64,000 nt of DNA, taken from the NCBI GenBank assembly GCA_963769765.1, contig CAVYNA010000001.1:248001-312000 (forward strand), written 5' to 3'. The notes under the pieces were generated by a model, which was not told the DNA's origin, searched no databases, and worked only from the letters and a program-made list of their open reading frames with translations. The DNA is from Bog-756 sp963769765. GTDB taxonomy: Bacteria; Actinomycetota; Acidimicrobiia; Acidimicrobiales; RAAP-2. Of this stretch, positions 41,002 to 49,930 are shown one piece after another (the first letter of the stretch is position 1; every line of letters starts with the position of its first letter). The position numbers and the translations under genes are program-made.

Positions 41002-42792
41002 CTATCTGAGCAGCTGCTCGAGCCGGTCGACCTCCTCGGCGAGCGCGGTCGGCAACGCGTCGCCGAACATGGCGAAGTGCTCGCGGATCCTCGGCAGCTC
41101 CGCGCGCCACTCGTCGCGGTCGACGGTGAGGAGCTGTTCCATGTCCGCCGACGCGATGTCGAGCCCGTCCGTGTCGATCGCACCCGGAGCGGGGACGAGC
41201 CCGATGGGTGTCTCGACCGCCTCGCCGGTGCCGCTCACCCGTTCGAAGACCCACTCGAGCACCCGGGAGTTCTCGCCGTAGCCCGGCCAGAGCCAGCGCC
41301 CGCCCTCGTCCTTGCGGAACCAATTGACGTAGAAGATCTTGGGCAGCTTCGCAGGGTCCGCGGAGGCCCCGATGTGGAGCCAGTGGGAGAAGTAGTCGGC
41401 CATGTTGTAGCCGCAGAAGGGCAGCATCGCGAAGGGATCGCGGCGCAGGTTGCCGACGGCGCCTGCAGCCGCGGCGGTGGTCTCCGAGGCCATGATCGAC
41501 CCGAGGAAGACGCCGTGCTGCCAGTCGCGGGATTGGAACACGAGGGGCACGACCGATGCCCGCCGTCCGCCGAAGAGGATCGCGTCGATGGGCACGCCGG
41601 CGGGATCCTCCCACTCGGACGCGATGGCAGGGTCCTGCGCGGCGGGCACCGTGAAGCGCGCGTTCGGGTGGGCGGCCGGTGCCTGAGAGGCGGGTGTCCA
41701 GTCCTCGCCCTTCCACGAGGTCACGTGGTCAGGTGCGACCTCGGTCATCCCCTCCCACCACACGTCGCCGTCGTCGGTGAGCGCAGTGTTGGTGAAGATG
41801 GCGTTGCCGTCCAAGGTGAGCATCGCGTTGGGATTGGTCCGGGTGTTGGTGCCGGGGGCCACGCCGAAGAACCCCGCCTCGGGGTTGATCGCGTAGAGAC
41901 GCCCGTCCGGGCCGAACTTCATCCAGCAGATGTCGTCCCCGACCGTCTCGACCTTCCAGTCGGGCAGCGTCGGGATCAGCATCGCCAGGTTCGTCTTGCC
42001 GCACGCCGAGGGGAACGCACCGGTGACGTAGCGGGTCTCGCCGGCCGGGGAGGTGAGCTTCAAGATGAGCATGTGCTCGGCGAGCCAGTTGTCGTCCCGC
42101 GCCATCACCGACGCGATGCGGAGCGCGAAGCACTTCTTGCCGAGCAGAGCATTGCCGCCGTAGCCCGAGCCGTACGACCAGATCTCACGGCTCTCGGGAA
42201 AGTGGACGATGTACTTGTTGTCCGGGTTGCACGGCCACGAGACGTCGGCCTGCCCCGGCTCGAGCGGTGCGCCGACGGAGTGGAGGCAGGGCACGAACTG
42301 GCCGTCGGTCCCGAGGACCTCCAGCGCACCCCGACCCATGCGGGTCATGATCCGCATCGAGACCGCCACGTACGCGGAGTCGGTGAGCTGGACGCCGATG
42401 TGGGCGATCGAGGAGCCGAGCGGGCCCATCGAGAAGGGCACCACGTACATGGTGCGGCCACGCATCGACCCGTCGAAGAGGTCGGTCAGGGTCGACCGCA
42501 TCTCGGTCGGGTCGCGCCAGTTGTTGGTGGGGCCCGCATCGGCCTTGCGGGTCGAGCAGATGAAGGTGCGGTCCTCGACCCTGGCGACGTCGCCGGGGTC
42601 CGACCGGGACCAGTAGCTGTTGGGTCGCTTGGCCTCCGCGAGCCTGGTGAACGTGCCGTTGTCGACGAGGAGCTGGCAGAGCCGGTCGTACTCCTCGGCG
42701 GACCCGTCGCACCACTCGACCGCACTCGGCTTGGTGAGTGCGGCCACCTCGTCCACCCAGGCGATCAGCTGCTTGTGTTCGGTGGGTGGCAT
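41002..42792 (-). CDS. pckG: phosphoenolpyruvate carboxykinase (GTP)
   Basis: Gluconeogenic enzyme converting oxaloacetate and GTP to PEP; 596 aa, the usual length for the GTP-dependent class. FPSACGKTN is the kinase-1a/P-loop motif, GDDICWMKFG the metal-binding region and ASVVPLVFQSRDWQHG a family signature. The ATG at 42792 has a GAGGAGGAG Shine-Dalgarno about 11 bases upstream, slightly long. A TACAAT box at 42884-42879 gives about an 80-base leader. Confidence 0.95.
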   Translation of the reverse strand: MPPTEHKQLIAWVDEVAALTKPSAVEWCDGSAEEYDRLCQLLVDNGTFTRLAEAKRPNSYWSRSDPGDVARVEDRTFICSTRKADAGPTNNWRDPTEMRSTLTDLFDGSMRGRTMYVVPFSMGPLGSSIAHIGVQLTDSAYVAVSMRIMTRMGRGALEVLGTDGQFVPCLHSVGAPLEPGQADVSWPCNPDNKYIVHFPESREIWSYGSGYGGNALLGKKCFALRIASVMARDDNWLAEHMLILKLTSPAGETRYVTGAFPSACGKTNLAMLIPTLPDWKVETVGDDICWMKFGPDGRLYAINPEAGFFGVAPGTNTRTNPNAMLTLDGNAIFTNTALTDDGDVWWEGMTEVAPDHVTSWKGEDWTPASQAPAAHPNARFTVPAAQDPAIASEWEDPAGVPIDAILFGGRRASVVPLVFQSRDWQHGVFLGSIMASETTAAAAGAVGNLRRDPFAMLPFCGYNMADYFSHWLHIGASADPAKLPKIFYVNWFRKDEGGRWLWPGYGENSRVLEWVFERVSGTGEAVETPIGLVPAPGAIDTDGLDIASADMEQLLTVDRDEWRAELPRIREHFAMFGDALPTALAEEVDRLEQLLR

Positions 42793-42878
42793 GGGTGGGG
42801 ATCTCCTCCTCGGATGGCCGCCACCGCCCCTCGGAAGGGACCCGCCATCGGCGCGGCGATTGCTCGGGTCGGTGGACG

Positions 42879-42884
42879 ATTGTA
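42879..42884 (-). promoter_or_regulatory. -10 box TACAAT, promoter of pckG
   Basis: TACAAT on the minus strand sits about 87 bases before the pckG ATG. The divergent thiL start is at 42920, preceded by a TAGGCA box (42908-42913). Confidence 0.45.
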
Positions 42885-42919
42885 GTGGGGACGGGCCCGG
42901 ACAATGGTAGGCAGGGACG

Positions 42920-43927
42920 GTGGACCCACCCAATTCCGGTGGCGCCGGGAGGCAGGGCGGGGCCCCCCTCGACGAGTTCGCGGTGATCGAGCGACTGCGG
43001 ACCAGGTTCGAGTCGGCTGCGGCCTCGACCCCGGGCTTCGGCGGGGCTCCACCGGCCGGTGACACGTGGATCGGGGACGACGCCGCCGTGGTCACGCTTG
43101 CGGGCGACGGACGCACCGTCCTCGCGACGGACCTGGTCGTCGAGGGCGTCCACGTGGACTTCGGGCTGGTCTCGCCGGAGGATGCCGGGTTCAAGGCGCT
43201 GATGGTGACCGTGTCGGACCTCGCCGCGGTCGGCGCGATCCCGAGCTACGCGCTCTGCTCGATCGCCGGGCCGCCCGGGACGGACCTCGACCGCATCGCC
43301 GAGGGAGTCGCCGAGGCCGCGGCCGCGGCCGGCTGCGTCGTGGTGGGCGGGGACCTCTCCGCCGCGTCGCTCGTCGTGCTCTCGACGACCGTGGTCGGCG
43401 TGCTGGCGGACCTCCCGTCCGGAGGCGGGCCGCTCCTCCGTACGGGTGCGGCGCCCGGCGACCTGGTGTTCGTGACCGGACCGCTCGGCGGGTCCGCCGC
43501 CGGGCTCCGGCTGCTCCGTGCCGGCGGGGGGACCGGGCGCACCGCTCAGGCCCTCGCCCACTGCCACCGGCGGCCGGTCGCTCGCGTCGACGCGGGGGTC
43601 GCCGCACGCGGTGCGGGGGCGACGGCCGCAATCGACGTCTCGGACGGGCTCGCGGCCGACCTTGGCCATCTTGCCGAGGCGTCCGCGGTCGGGGTGGACC
43701 TCGACGTGGTCCCTGTCGTCGACGGCGCGACCCACGACGAGGCACTCGGTGGCGGCGAGGACTACGAGCTCGTGCTCACGACCGCGGACGCCCACCGCCT
43801 CGATGCGGCCTTCGCCGCGGCCGGCCTCCCGGCACCGATCGCGATCGGGAGGTGCACCGATCGGCCCGGGGAGCTGCGCTTCGAAGGTCGGCCGCTGCCG
43901 CCGGGCGGCTGGCGCCACCGATTCTGA
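42920..43927 (+). CDS. thiL: thiamine-monophosphate kinase
   Basis: Phosphorylates thiamine monophosphate to the diphosphate, 335 aa. WIGDDAAVV is the N-terminal ATP site of PurM-like kinases; ATDLVVEGVHVDF and DLAAVGAIPSYALCSI are conserved, and AAIDVSDGLAADLGHL and GGGEDYELVLT are ThiL signatures. It starts with GTG and carries an extra ~15-residue Gly-rich N-terminus. It supplies the cofactor used by Kgd elsewhere in the window. Confidence 0.92.
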   Translation: MDPPNSGGAGRQGGAPLDEFAVIERLRTRFESAAASTPGFGGAPPAGDTWIGDDAAVVTLAGDGRTVLATDLVVEGVHVDFGLVSPEDAGFKALMVTVSDLAAVGAIPSYALCSIAGPPGTDLDRIAEGVAEAAAAAGCVVVGGDLSAASLVVLSTTVVGVLADLPSGGGPLLRTGAAPGDLVFVTGPLGGSAAGLRLLRAGGGTGRTAQALAHCHRRPVARVDAGVAARGAGATAAIDVSDGLAADLGHLAEASAVGVDLDVVPVVDGATHDEALGGGEDYELVLTTADAHRLDAAFAAAGLPAPIAIGRCTDRPGELRFEGRPLPPGGWRHRF

Positions 43928-43929
43928 AT

Positions 43930-43948
43930 CGCCGCGGTCACCGCGGCG
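43930..43948. terminator. bidirectional hairpin between thiL and rpmB
   Basis: An 8-bp perfect stem (43930-43937 with 43941-43948) closes a TCA loop between convergent genes. Confidence 0.65.
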
Positions 43949-43972
43949 GGTGCGGGAGCCCGCAGGATCCGG

Positions 43973-44182
43973 CTAGGCCGGGATCTTCCGGATCGGCCGC
44001 TTGACGACCTTGCCCGAGCGGATGCACGAGGTGCAGGCGTTGACCCGCTTGGGCGTCCCGTCGACGAGGGCCCGCACGCGTTGGATGTTCGGGTTCCAAC
44101 GCCGCTTGGTGCGACGGTGGGAGTGGCTGACGTTCATCCCGAATCCGGGCTTCTTGCCGCAGATGTCGCACACCGCTGCCAT
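43973..44182 (-). CDS. rpmB: 50S ribosomal protein L28 (zinc-binding form)
   Basis: Large-subunit ribosomal protein, 69 aa. MAAVCDICGKKPGFGMNVSH and WNPNIQRVRA are typical; CDIC and CTSC form the zinc site of the C+ version, so under zinc starvation a C- paralogue could replace it. The ATG has a GGGAG Shine-Dalgarno. It is divergent from the fakA-like gene with only 57 bp between starts. Confidence 0.95.
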   Translation of the reverse strand: MAAVCDICGKKPGFGMNVSHSHRRTKRRWNPNIQRVRALVDGTPKRVNACTSCIRSGKVVKRPIRKIPA

Positions 44183-44222
44183 GACGCTCCCACTCTCCGA
44201 GGGTCCTCCGGGTAAGTCGCAA

Positions 44223-44232
44223 AGGTTAGCAT
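44223..44232. promoter_or_regulatory. overlapping divergent -10 boxes for rpmB and the fakA-like gene
   Basis: TAGCAT on the plus strand (44227-44232) ends seven bases before GTG 44240. TAACCT on the minus strand (44228-44223) points to rpmB. The two boxes share two bases, so the promoters probably exclude each other. Confidence 0.45.
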
Positions 44233-44239
44233 CGGCCTC

Positions 44240-45925
44240 GTGGTGGTCCCCGACGCGCTGGATGCTGCGGAGCTGTGCCGTGTCATCTCCACCTACCGGG
44301 ACGGGTTGCGCGCCCACCAGGAGCTGATCAACCGGCTCAACGTCTACCCGGTCCCCGACGGCGACACCGGGACCAACATGGCCCTGACCCTCGAGTCCGT
44401 GGTCGCCGCCCTTGCCGAGCTCGACCGTCCGGACCTGCCGGCGGCCTGCCGGGCGATCGCCCACGGATCGCTCATGGGGGCCCGGGGGAACTCCGGGGTC
44501 ATCCTCTCGCAGCTGCTCCGGGGCATCGCCGAGGGGTTCGCGACCGCCGACGACGGTCCGGGGCCCCGTGACCTCTCCCTGGCCCTCACCATCGCCGACA
44601 AGCTGGCGCGAGAGGCGGTGATGCGGCCGGTCGAGGGCACCATCCTCACGGTCGCCCGAGGGGCGGCCGACGGCGCGAGGCAGGTCGCGGACGCGGGGGG
44701 CTCGCTGCTCGAAGTGGCCGAGGCCTCCCGGCTCGGAGCGGCCGAGGCGCTCGAGCGCACCCCCTCCTTGCTGCCCGTCCTCGAGCAGGCCGGCGTCGTC
44801 GACGCGGGAGGCTCCGGGTACCTGCTGTTGTTCGACGCGCTGTTGTCAGTGCTCGACGGGCGACCGATGCCGACGCCGGCCGCGCTGCCCGAGTCGCCCG
44901 TCGCGACCTGGGGGGCGGCCTCCTCGTCCGAGCCCAGGGCGCCGGGCACGGCGGCCGACGCGGCGCTCGCCGGCCTCCGCTACGAGGTCATGTACCTCCT
45001 CGAGGCCGCCGACGAGACCATCCCGATGTTCAAGGACGTCTGGGCGGGCATCGGCGACTCGATCGTCGTCGTCGGCGGGGACGGCCTCTGGAACTGTCAC
45101 ATCCACACCGACGACATCGGCGCGGCGGTGGAGGCGTGCCTCGACGCGGGACGCCCGCGCTCGATCCGGGTCACGGACCTGCTCGAGGAGGTCGAAGAGG
45201 AGCGGTGGGTGCGCGAGGCGGCGACCGCGGCGGAGAGCGGTCCTGGCGACGCGCGACCCGGCCCGGCACCGTTGACCGGCGTCGTCGCCGTCGCGAGCGG
45301 CGAAGGCATCGCGCGCATCTTCCGCTCGTTGGGGGTCCAGGGACTGATCGCCGGTGGGCAGTCGATGAACCCGTCGATCGCGGAGCTGGTCGAGGCCGTC
45401 GACGCCCTGCCGTCGGCCGAGGTGATCGTGCTCCCCAACAACGGCAACATCCGTCCGGTCGCCGACCGGGTCGGGGAGCTCACCTCGAAGCGCGTCTGGG
45501 TGGTGCCGAGCGAGTCGATCGCGGAGGGCTTCGCGGCCCTGCTGGCGTACGACCCCGAGGCCCACGGTGAGTCCAACGCACTGGCCATGGAGGATTCGGC
45601 GCGCAACGTCGTCGCAGGGGAGGTGACCCGCGCGGTGCGTGACGCCGACAGTCCCGCCGGGTCCATCAGGGAGGGGGACTGGCTCGGCCTCTCCAAGGAC
45701 GGGATCGAGGTGGTCGACGAGACCCTCGCCGGCGCGTCCTGCTCGCTCCTCGACGCGCTGGTCACCGGCGATCACGGCCTCGTGACCATGATCGAGGGGG
45801 AGGGGTCCGGCCCGGCCGACACGCGACGGATCACCGAGTGGCTGAGGGAGCACCGCCCCACGGTGGAGACCGAGGTCCACCACGGCGGCCAACCGCTCTA
45901 CCCCTACCTGTTCTCGATCGAGTGA
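44240..45925 (+). CDS. fakA: DAK2-domain fatty acid kinase subunit (FakA/YloV-like)
   Basis: A 561-aa protein. The N-terminal DAK2 domain (INRLNVYPVPDGDTGTNM, then GARGNSGVILSQLL) binds ATP; the middle and C-terminal parts (HIHTDDIG, VLPNNGNIRP) match FakA/YloV. The family phosphorylates fatty acids carried by a FakB/DegV protein, feeding PlsX/PlsY. No fakB is in the window, but plsX is nearby. It commonly precedes recG, as here. Confidence 0.88.
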   Translation: MVVPDALDAAELCRVISTYRDGLRAHQELINRLNVYPVPDGDTGTNMALTLESVVAALAELDRPDLPAACRAIAHGSLMGARGNSGVILSQLLRGIAEGFATADDGPGPRDLSLALTIADKLAREAVMRPVEGTILTVARGAADGARQVADAGGSLLEVAEASRLGAAEALERTPSLLPVLEQAGVVDAGGSGYLLLFDALLSVLDGRPMPTPAALPESPVATWGAASSSEPRAPGTAADAALAGLRYEVMYLLEAADETIPMFKDVWAGIGDSIVVVGGDGLWNCHIHTDDIGAAVEACLDAGRPRSIRVTDLLEEVEEERWVREAATAAESGPGDARPGPAPLTGVVAVASGEGIARIFRSLGVQGLIAGGQSMNPSIAELVEAVDALPSAEVIVLPNNGNIRPVADRVGELTSKRVWVVPSESIAEGFAALLAYDPEAHGESNALAMEDSARNVVAGEVTRAVRDADSPAGSIREGDWLGLSKDGIEVVDETLAGASCSLLDALVTGDHGLVTMIEGEGSGPADTRRITEWLREHRPTVETEVHHGGQPLYPYLFSIE

Positions 45926-45941
45926 ACAGCGGAACCGAGGG

Positions 45942-48203
45942 GTGAGCACCGCGACCGGCGCCTCCAGCCCGGTCGAGGCACGATCTGCCGGCCGGCGGCT
46001 CGAGCAGCTCGCGGGACTCCCGGTCACCGTGCTCGACGGGGTCGGTCCCGCCGTGGCCAGAGAGCTCTCCGAGCTGGGCATCGCGACGGTGTTCGACCTG
46101 CTCGTCTACTACCCGCGCCGCTACATCGACGGCACCCGGCTGGTGTCGATCGCCGCGCTCGGCGCGCTCGGCGAGGGCGAGAGGGCGTCCGTGCTCGGTG
46201 TGGTGCGCCGGGTCACCAGCCCGCCGGTCCGCAGAGGCCGGGGACGGATCCGCTCGAGGGTCGAGCTCGAGCTCGACGACGGGACCGGGACGATCCCCGT
46301 GGTCTATTTCAACCAGGCCTGGCGTGCGCGTCAGCTGCCGGTCGGGACGCTGGTGTTGTGCTTCGGGACGGTGTCCGCCTACCGCGGTGCGCTGCAGATG
46401 GCGAGCCCGCAGCGGACCGACGTGCTCGACGGCGCAGAAGACCCGAGGCACGACGAACGGCGGCACGCCGACGACCGGCAGGAGGCGGGCAGGATCTACC
46501 CCGTCTATCCGCTGAGCGAGCGGACCGGTCTCACCGCTGCGAGGATCAGCCGCTTCGTCGGCGAAGCGCTCGACCGGGCCGGCGCCTTCGCCGACCCGCT
46601 CCCACCGGAGACGCTCGCCGAGCACGGCTTCGTCGATCGGACCGCCGCCTTCGGGGGCATCCACCGTCCGAGCTCGATGGACGAGCAGGCATCTGCCCGC
46701 CGACGCCTCGCCTTCGACGAGCTCTTCCGCCTCCAGCTCGCGCTCGTCCTGCGCCAGCGACGCCTGAGCGAGGACGCCCGCGGCATCCGCCACGTGGTGG
46801 CAGGCGCGGACGGGTACCCGACACTCGTCGACCGCTTCGTCCAACAGCTTCCCTTCGTATTGACCGGCGCACAGGCGGCAGCCATCGCAGTGATCGTGGA
46901 GGACCTCGCCGACCCACTGCCCATGCACCGGCTCCTCCAGGGCGACGTCGGCTCCGGCAAGACGGTCGTCGCACTCGCGGCGCTGTTGGTCGCGCTCGAG
47001 GGAGGACACCAGGGCGCGCTCATGGCTCCGACCGAGGTGCTCGCCGAGCAGCACGCGACCGAGGTCATGTCGCTGGTCGGGGGTCTGACCGTGGCGGACT
47101 CCTCGACACTCGACGGCCGCCGGCCGTTGCGCATCGCGCTCCTCACGTCGCGGACGCCGGCCGGCGAGCGGTCGGTGATCCACGAAGGGCTCGCCGAGGG
47201 AACGGTCGACATCGTCATCGGCACCCACGCGCTCCTCACCGATCGGGTCACATTCCGCTCGCTCGGCGTCGCGGTCATCGACGAGCAGCACCGTTTCGGC
47301 GTCGAGCAGCGGGCGGCGCTCCGGGACAAGGGCCGCGGCGACGACGGCTCGGGATCCGATCCCGACCTGTTGGTCATGACCGCGACCCCGATCCCCCGCA
47401 CCGCCGCGATGGTCGTCTTCGGTGACCTCGACATGACGGTCGTCGACGAGCTGCCACCCGGCCGCCAGCCGGTCACCACCCGCTGGCTCCGGGGCCCACT
47501 GGACGAGGCCGAAGCATGGTCGCGTGTCCGAGAGGAGGTGGCCTCCGGCCACCGTGCGTTCGTGGTCTGCCCCCTCGTGGAGGGATCGGAGCGGGTCGAG
47601 GCCACGTCGGTGGTGGCCGAAGCGGAGCGCTTGGCGACCCACGAGCTCGCCGGACTCCGCATCGGACTGCTCCACGGGCAGCTGCCGGCTGCGGAGAAGC
47701 AGCGCGCGATGGCCGAGTTCCGGGCCGGTGGGATCGAGGTCCTGGTGGCGACCACGGTGATCGAGGTCGGGGTCGACGTGCCCGAGGCATCCGTCATGAT
47801 CGTCGAGGATGCAGACCGCTTCGGCATCGCGCAGCTCCACCAGTTGCGCGGGCGGGTGGGCCGCGGCGGCGATCCGGCATGGTGCTATCTCCTCTCCTCC
47901 AGCGACGCCGAGGATGCGGCGGCACGGCTCGCTGCGATGGAGCGCTCCAACGACGGGTTCGAGCTCGCCGAGGTCGACCTGTCCCTTCGTGGCGAAGGGA
48001 CGATCCTCGGTGCGCGCCAACGGGGCCGGAGCGATCTCAAGCTGGCCACGCTGCTCTCCGACCGCGACCTCGTCGACCAAGCGCGTGCGCTGGCGATCGC
48101 ACTGGTCGGGCAGGATCCCGAGCTGTCGAGACATCCGCTGCTCGCCGAGGAGCTCCGCCTCTTCGTCGACGAGGACGAAGCCGAGTTCCTCTTCAAGAGC
48201 TGA
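45942..48203 (+). CDS. recG: ATP-dependent DNA helicase RecG
   Basis: Branch-migrating helicase for stalled forks and Holliday junctions, 753 aa. The N-terminal wedge OB domain includes VLGVVRRV and VVYFNQAW. LLQGDVGSGKTVVA is Walker A, VIDEQHRFG the DEQH box, MTATPIPRT motif III, and TTVIEVGVDVPEASVM and QLRGRVGRG are motifs V and VI. The GTG start lies 16 bases after the fakA-like stop. Confidence 0.95.
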   Translation: MSTATGASSPVEARSAGRRLEQLAGLPVTVLDGVGPAVARELSELGIATVFDLLVYYPRRYIDGTRLVSIAALGALGEGERASVLGVVRRVTSPPVRRGRGRIRSRVELELDDGTGTIPVVYFNQAWRARQLPVGTLVLCFGTVSAYRGALQMASPQRTDVLDGAEDPRHDERRHADDRQEAGRIYPVYPLSERTGLTAARISRFVGEALDRAGAFADPLPPETLAEHGFVDRTAAFGGIHRPSSMDEQASARRRLAFDELFRLQLALVLRQRRLSEDARGIRHVVAGADGYPTLVDRFVQQLPFVLTGAQAAAIAVIVEDLADPLPMHRLLQGDVGSGKTVVALAALLVALEGGHQGALMAPTEVLAEQHATEVMSLVGGLTVADSSTLDGRRPLRIALLTSRTPAGERSVIHEGLAEGTVDIVIGTHALLTDRVTFRSLGVAVIDEQHRFGVEQRAALRDKGRGDDGSGSDPDLLVMTATPIPRTAAMVVFGDLDMTVVDELPPGRQPVTTRWLRGPLDEAEAWSRVREEVASGHRAFVVCPLVEGSERVEATSVVAEAERLATHELAGLRIGLLHGQLPAAEKQRAMAEFRAGGIEVLVATTVIEVGVDVPEASVMIVEDADRFGIAQLHQLRGRVGRGGDPAWCYLLSSSDAEDAAARLAAMERSNDGFELAEVDLSLRGEGTILGARQRGRSDLKLATLLSDRDLVDQARALAIALVGQDPELSRHPLLAEELRLFVDEDEAEFLFKS

Positions 48204-48262
48204 AGCGTGGCCCACCGTCGCAGACGCCCCGGTCGCAACCGCTGCCGCCGGTCCACCCCCGG

Positions 48263-48268
48263 TAGGCT
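48263..48268 (+). promoter_or_regulatory. -10 box TAGGCT, leaderless promoter of rsmD
   Basis: TAGGCT ends six bases before the GTG at 48275. Confidence 0.55.
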
Positions 48269-48274
48269 GGCCGG

Positions 48275-48832
48275 GTGCGCGTGATCGGTGGCGACCTGCG
48301 TGGCAGGCGCCTCGCGGCCCCGGCGGGCGGCGCCATCAGGCCGACCTCGGACCGGGTCCGCGAAGCGATCTTCGACATCCTCTACAGCCTCGGCGGCGTC
48401 GAGGGCCTGCAGGTGGCCGACGTGTTCGCCGGGACCGGCGCGCTGGGGATCGAGGCGCTCTCGCGCGGTGCGGCCGCGGTGACCTTCGTCGAGCGTGACG
48501 AGGCCGCGCGCGCGTGCCTCCGGGCGAACCTGGCCTCGGTCGGGCTCGCAGACGCCGAACGCACCGGCGAGGCCACCGTCGTGGGGGTCGAGGCGGCACT
48601 GTGGGCGAGGACGACGGCGTCGCGCTTCGACCTCGTGCTCTGCGACCCGCCCTACGACTTCGACGGGTGGGGCGACCTGGTCGGTACGCTGCCGGCCGAT
48701 CTCGCGGTCCTCGAATCGCGGGTCGAGATCGACGTGCCGGAAGGGTGGGAAATGATCAGATCGCGACGGTATGGGAGTACCATCGTGACGGTCGCCCGTC
48801 CCGTACGGGTCACCCAGAAAGGTGTCTCGTGA
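48275..48832 (+). CDS. rsmD: 16S rRNA (guanine966-N2)-methyltransferase
   Basis: SAM-dependent rRNA methyltransferase, 185 aa. RVIGGDLRGRRL and RPTSDRVREAIFD open the family, DVFAGTGALGIEALSRGA binds SAM, and LVLCDPPYDF is the catalytic N6/N2-type DPPY motif. Its stop overlaps the coaD start (GTGA). Confidence 0.94.
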   Translation: MRVIGGDLRGRRLAAPAGGAIRPTSDRVREAIFDILYSLGGVEGLQVADVFAGTGALGIEALSRGAAAVTFVERDEAARACLRANLASVGLADAERTGEATVVGVEAALWARTTASRFDLVLCDPPYDFDGWGDLVGTLPADLAVLESRVEIDVPEGWEMIRSRRYGSTIVTVARPVRVTQKGVS

Positions 48833-49311
48833 GGATTGCGCTCATCCCCGGCTCGTTCGACCCGGTCCACAACGGGCACCTCGAGGTCATCGAGCGGGCG
48901 GCCCGCCTCTTCGACGAGGTCGTCGTCGCGGCGCTGCGCAATCCACAGAAGAGCGAGGCCCTCTTCGAGCTGGACGAGCGCAAGGACATGCTCGAGGAGT
49001 CCCTCGCGCACCTCGTCAACGTCCGCATCGTGTCGGTCGCGACCCTGGTGGTGAACGTGGCCCACGACGTCGGCGCGAGCGCGATCGTCAAGGGCCTGCG
49101 CGCTGTCTCCGACTTCGAGAACGAGCTGCAGATGGCCCAGATGAACAAACAGCTCTCCGGGGTGGAGACGCTCTTCATCCCGACGAGCTCGGCGCACTCG
49201 TTCATCGCGTCGCGCCTGCTGCGTGAGGTGGCACGTTTCGGCGGTGACGTGACCTCGTTCGTCCCGAAGGTGGTGGCGCTGCGGTTGCAGGAGAAGTTCT
49301 CGGGTGAGTGA
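48829..49311 (+). CDS. coaD: phosphopantetheine adenylyltransferase
   Basis: Penultimate enzyme of coenzyme A synthesis, 160 aa. PGSFDPVHNGHLEVI is the nucleotidyltransferase HxGH motif region, KGLRAVSDFENELQMAQMN and the SSAHSFIASRLLREVA motif follow. The GTG start overlaps the rsmD stop, and its end overlaps the next gene by eight bases. Confidence 0.95.
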   Translation: MRIALIPGSFDPVHNGHLEVIERAARLFDEVVVAALRNPQKSEALFELDERKDMLEESLAHLVNVRIVSVATLVVNVAHDVGASAIVKGLRAVSDFENELQMAQMNKQLSGVETLFIPTSSAHSFIASRLLREVARFGGDVTSFVPKVVALRLQEKFSGE

Positions 49312-49915
49312 CACCTTCGAGGACCTCGACCACCCGCGCTCCCCGGGCACCAACCACGACGCCGAGGCGTTCATCCGGGGCGCCCTCGACCTGGTCCTCA
49401 CGGCGAAGGCCATGCCGCTGTCGGCCTCGGTGCTGGTCTCCCGCGACGAGCTCGTCGAACTGCTGGAGGCCGCGCTGGATCGGCTCCCCGACGAGCTCCG
49501 GCAGGCCCGCTGGCTGCTCAAGGAGCGCGAGGAGTTCATCGCCGAGCGAAACCGTGAGGCGGACCGCCTTCTCGAGGAGGTCCGGGTCCAGGCCGAACGC
49601 ATGGTCCAGCGGACCGAGATCGTCCGACAGGCCAACCATGTGGCGCAACGCATCCTCGACGATGCGAACGAAGAGGCGAGGAACCTCCGCCACGAGGCCG
49701 AGGACTACGTGGACCAGAAGCTCGCCGGCTTCGAGATCGTGCTCGACCGGACGATGAAGACCGTCCGGGCCGGTCGGGAGAAGCTGCAGGTGGCTCCGAT
49801 GCCCGCGGTCGAGATCGGCGACCAGGGCGATACCTCCCTCGCCTCCGCCTCCGACGCGGCCGCCCAGGCGGCCGGCGAGGAGGACGAGGGCTTCTTCGAC
49901 CAGGACCTCGACTGA
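49304..49915 (+). CDS. coiled-coil protein (Rv2927c-like, DivIVA/AtpF-like)
   Basis: A 203-aa acidic protein. Residues about 60-150 form one long charged coiled coil (WLLKEREEFIAERNREADRL and onward), with Ala/Glu-rich ends. No membrane segment or catalytic motif is seen. The same position between coaD and DUF177 is held by a coiled-coil protein in mycobacteria (Rv2927c), suggesting a conserved structural role, possibly at the cell pole or ribosome. Function unknown. Confidence 0.8.
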   Translation: MSDTFEDLDHPRSPGTNHDAEAFIRGALDLVLTAKAMPLSASVLVSRDELVELLEAALDRLPDELRQARWLLKEREEFIAERNREADRLLEEVRVQAERMVQRTEIVRQANHVAQRILDDANEEARNLRHEAEDYVDQKLAGFEIVLDRTMKTVRAGREKLQVAPMPAVEIGDQGDTSLASASDAAAQAAGEEDEGFFDQDLD

Positions 49916-49930
49916 GCGGGAGGTGGACCG

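Noticed and set aside
42185..43918. 577-aa minus-strand frame across thiL and the start of pckG
   Set aside because: Composition is Arg/Pro/Gly shadow sequence; thiL and pckG are unambiguous.
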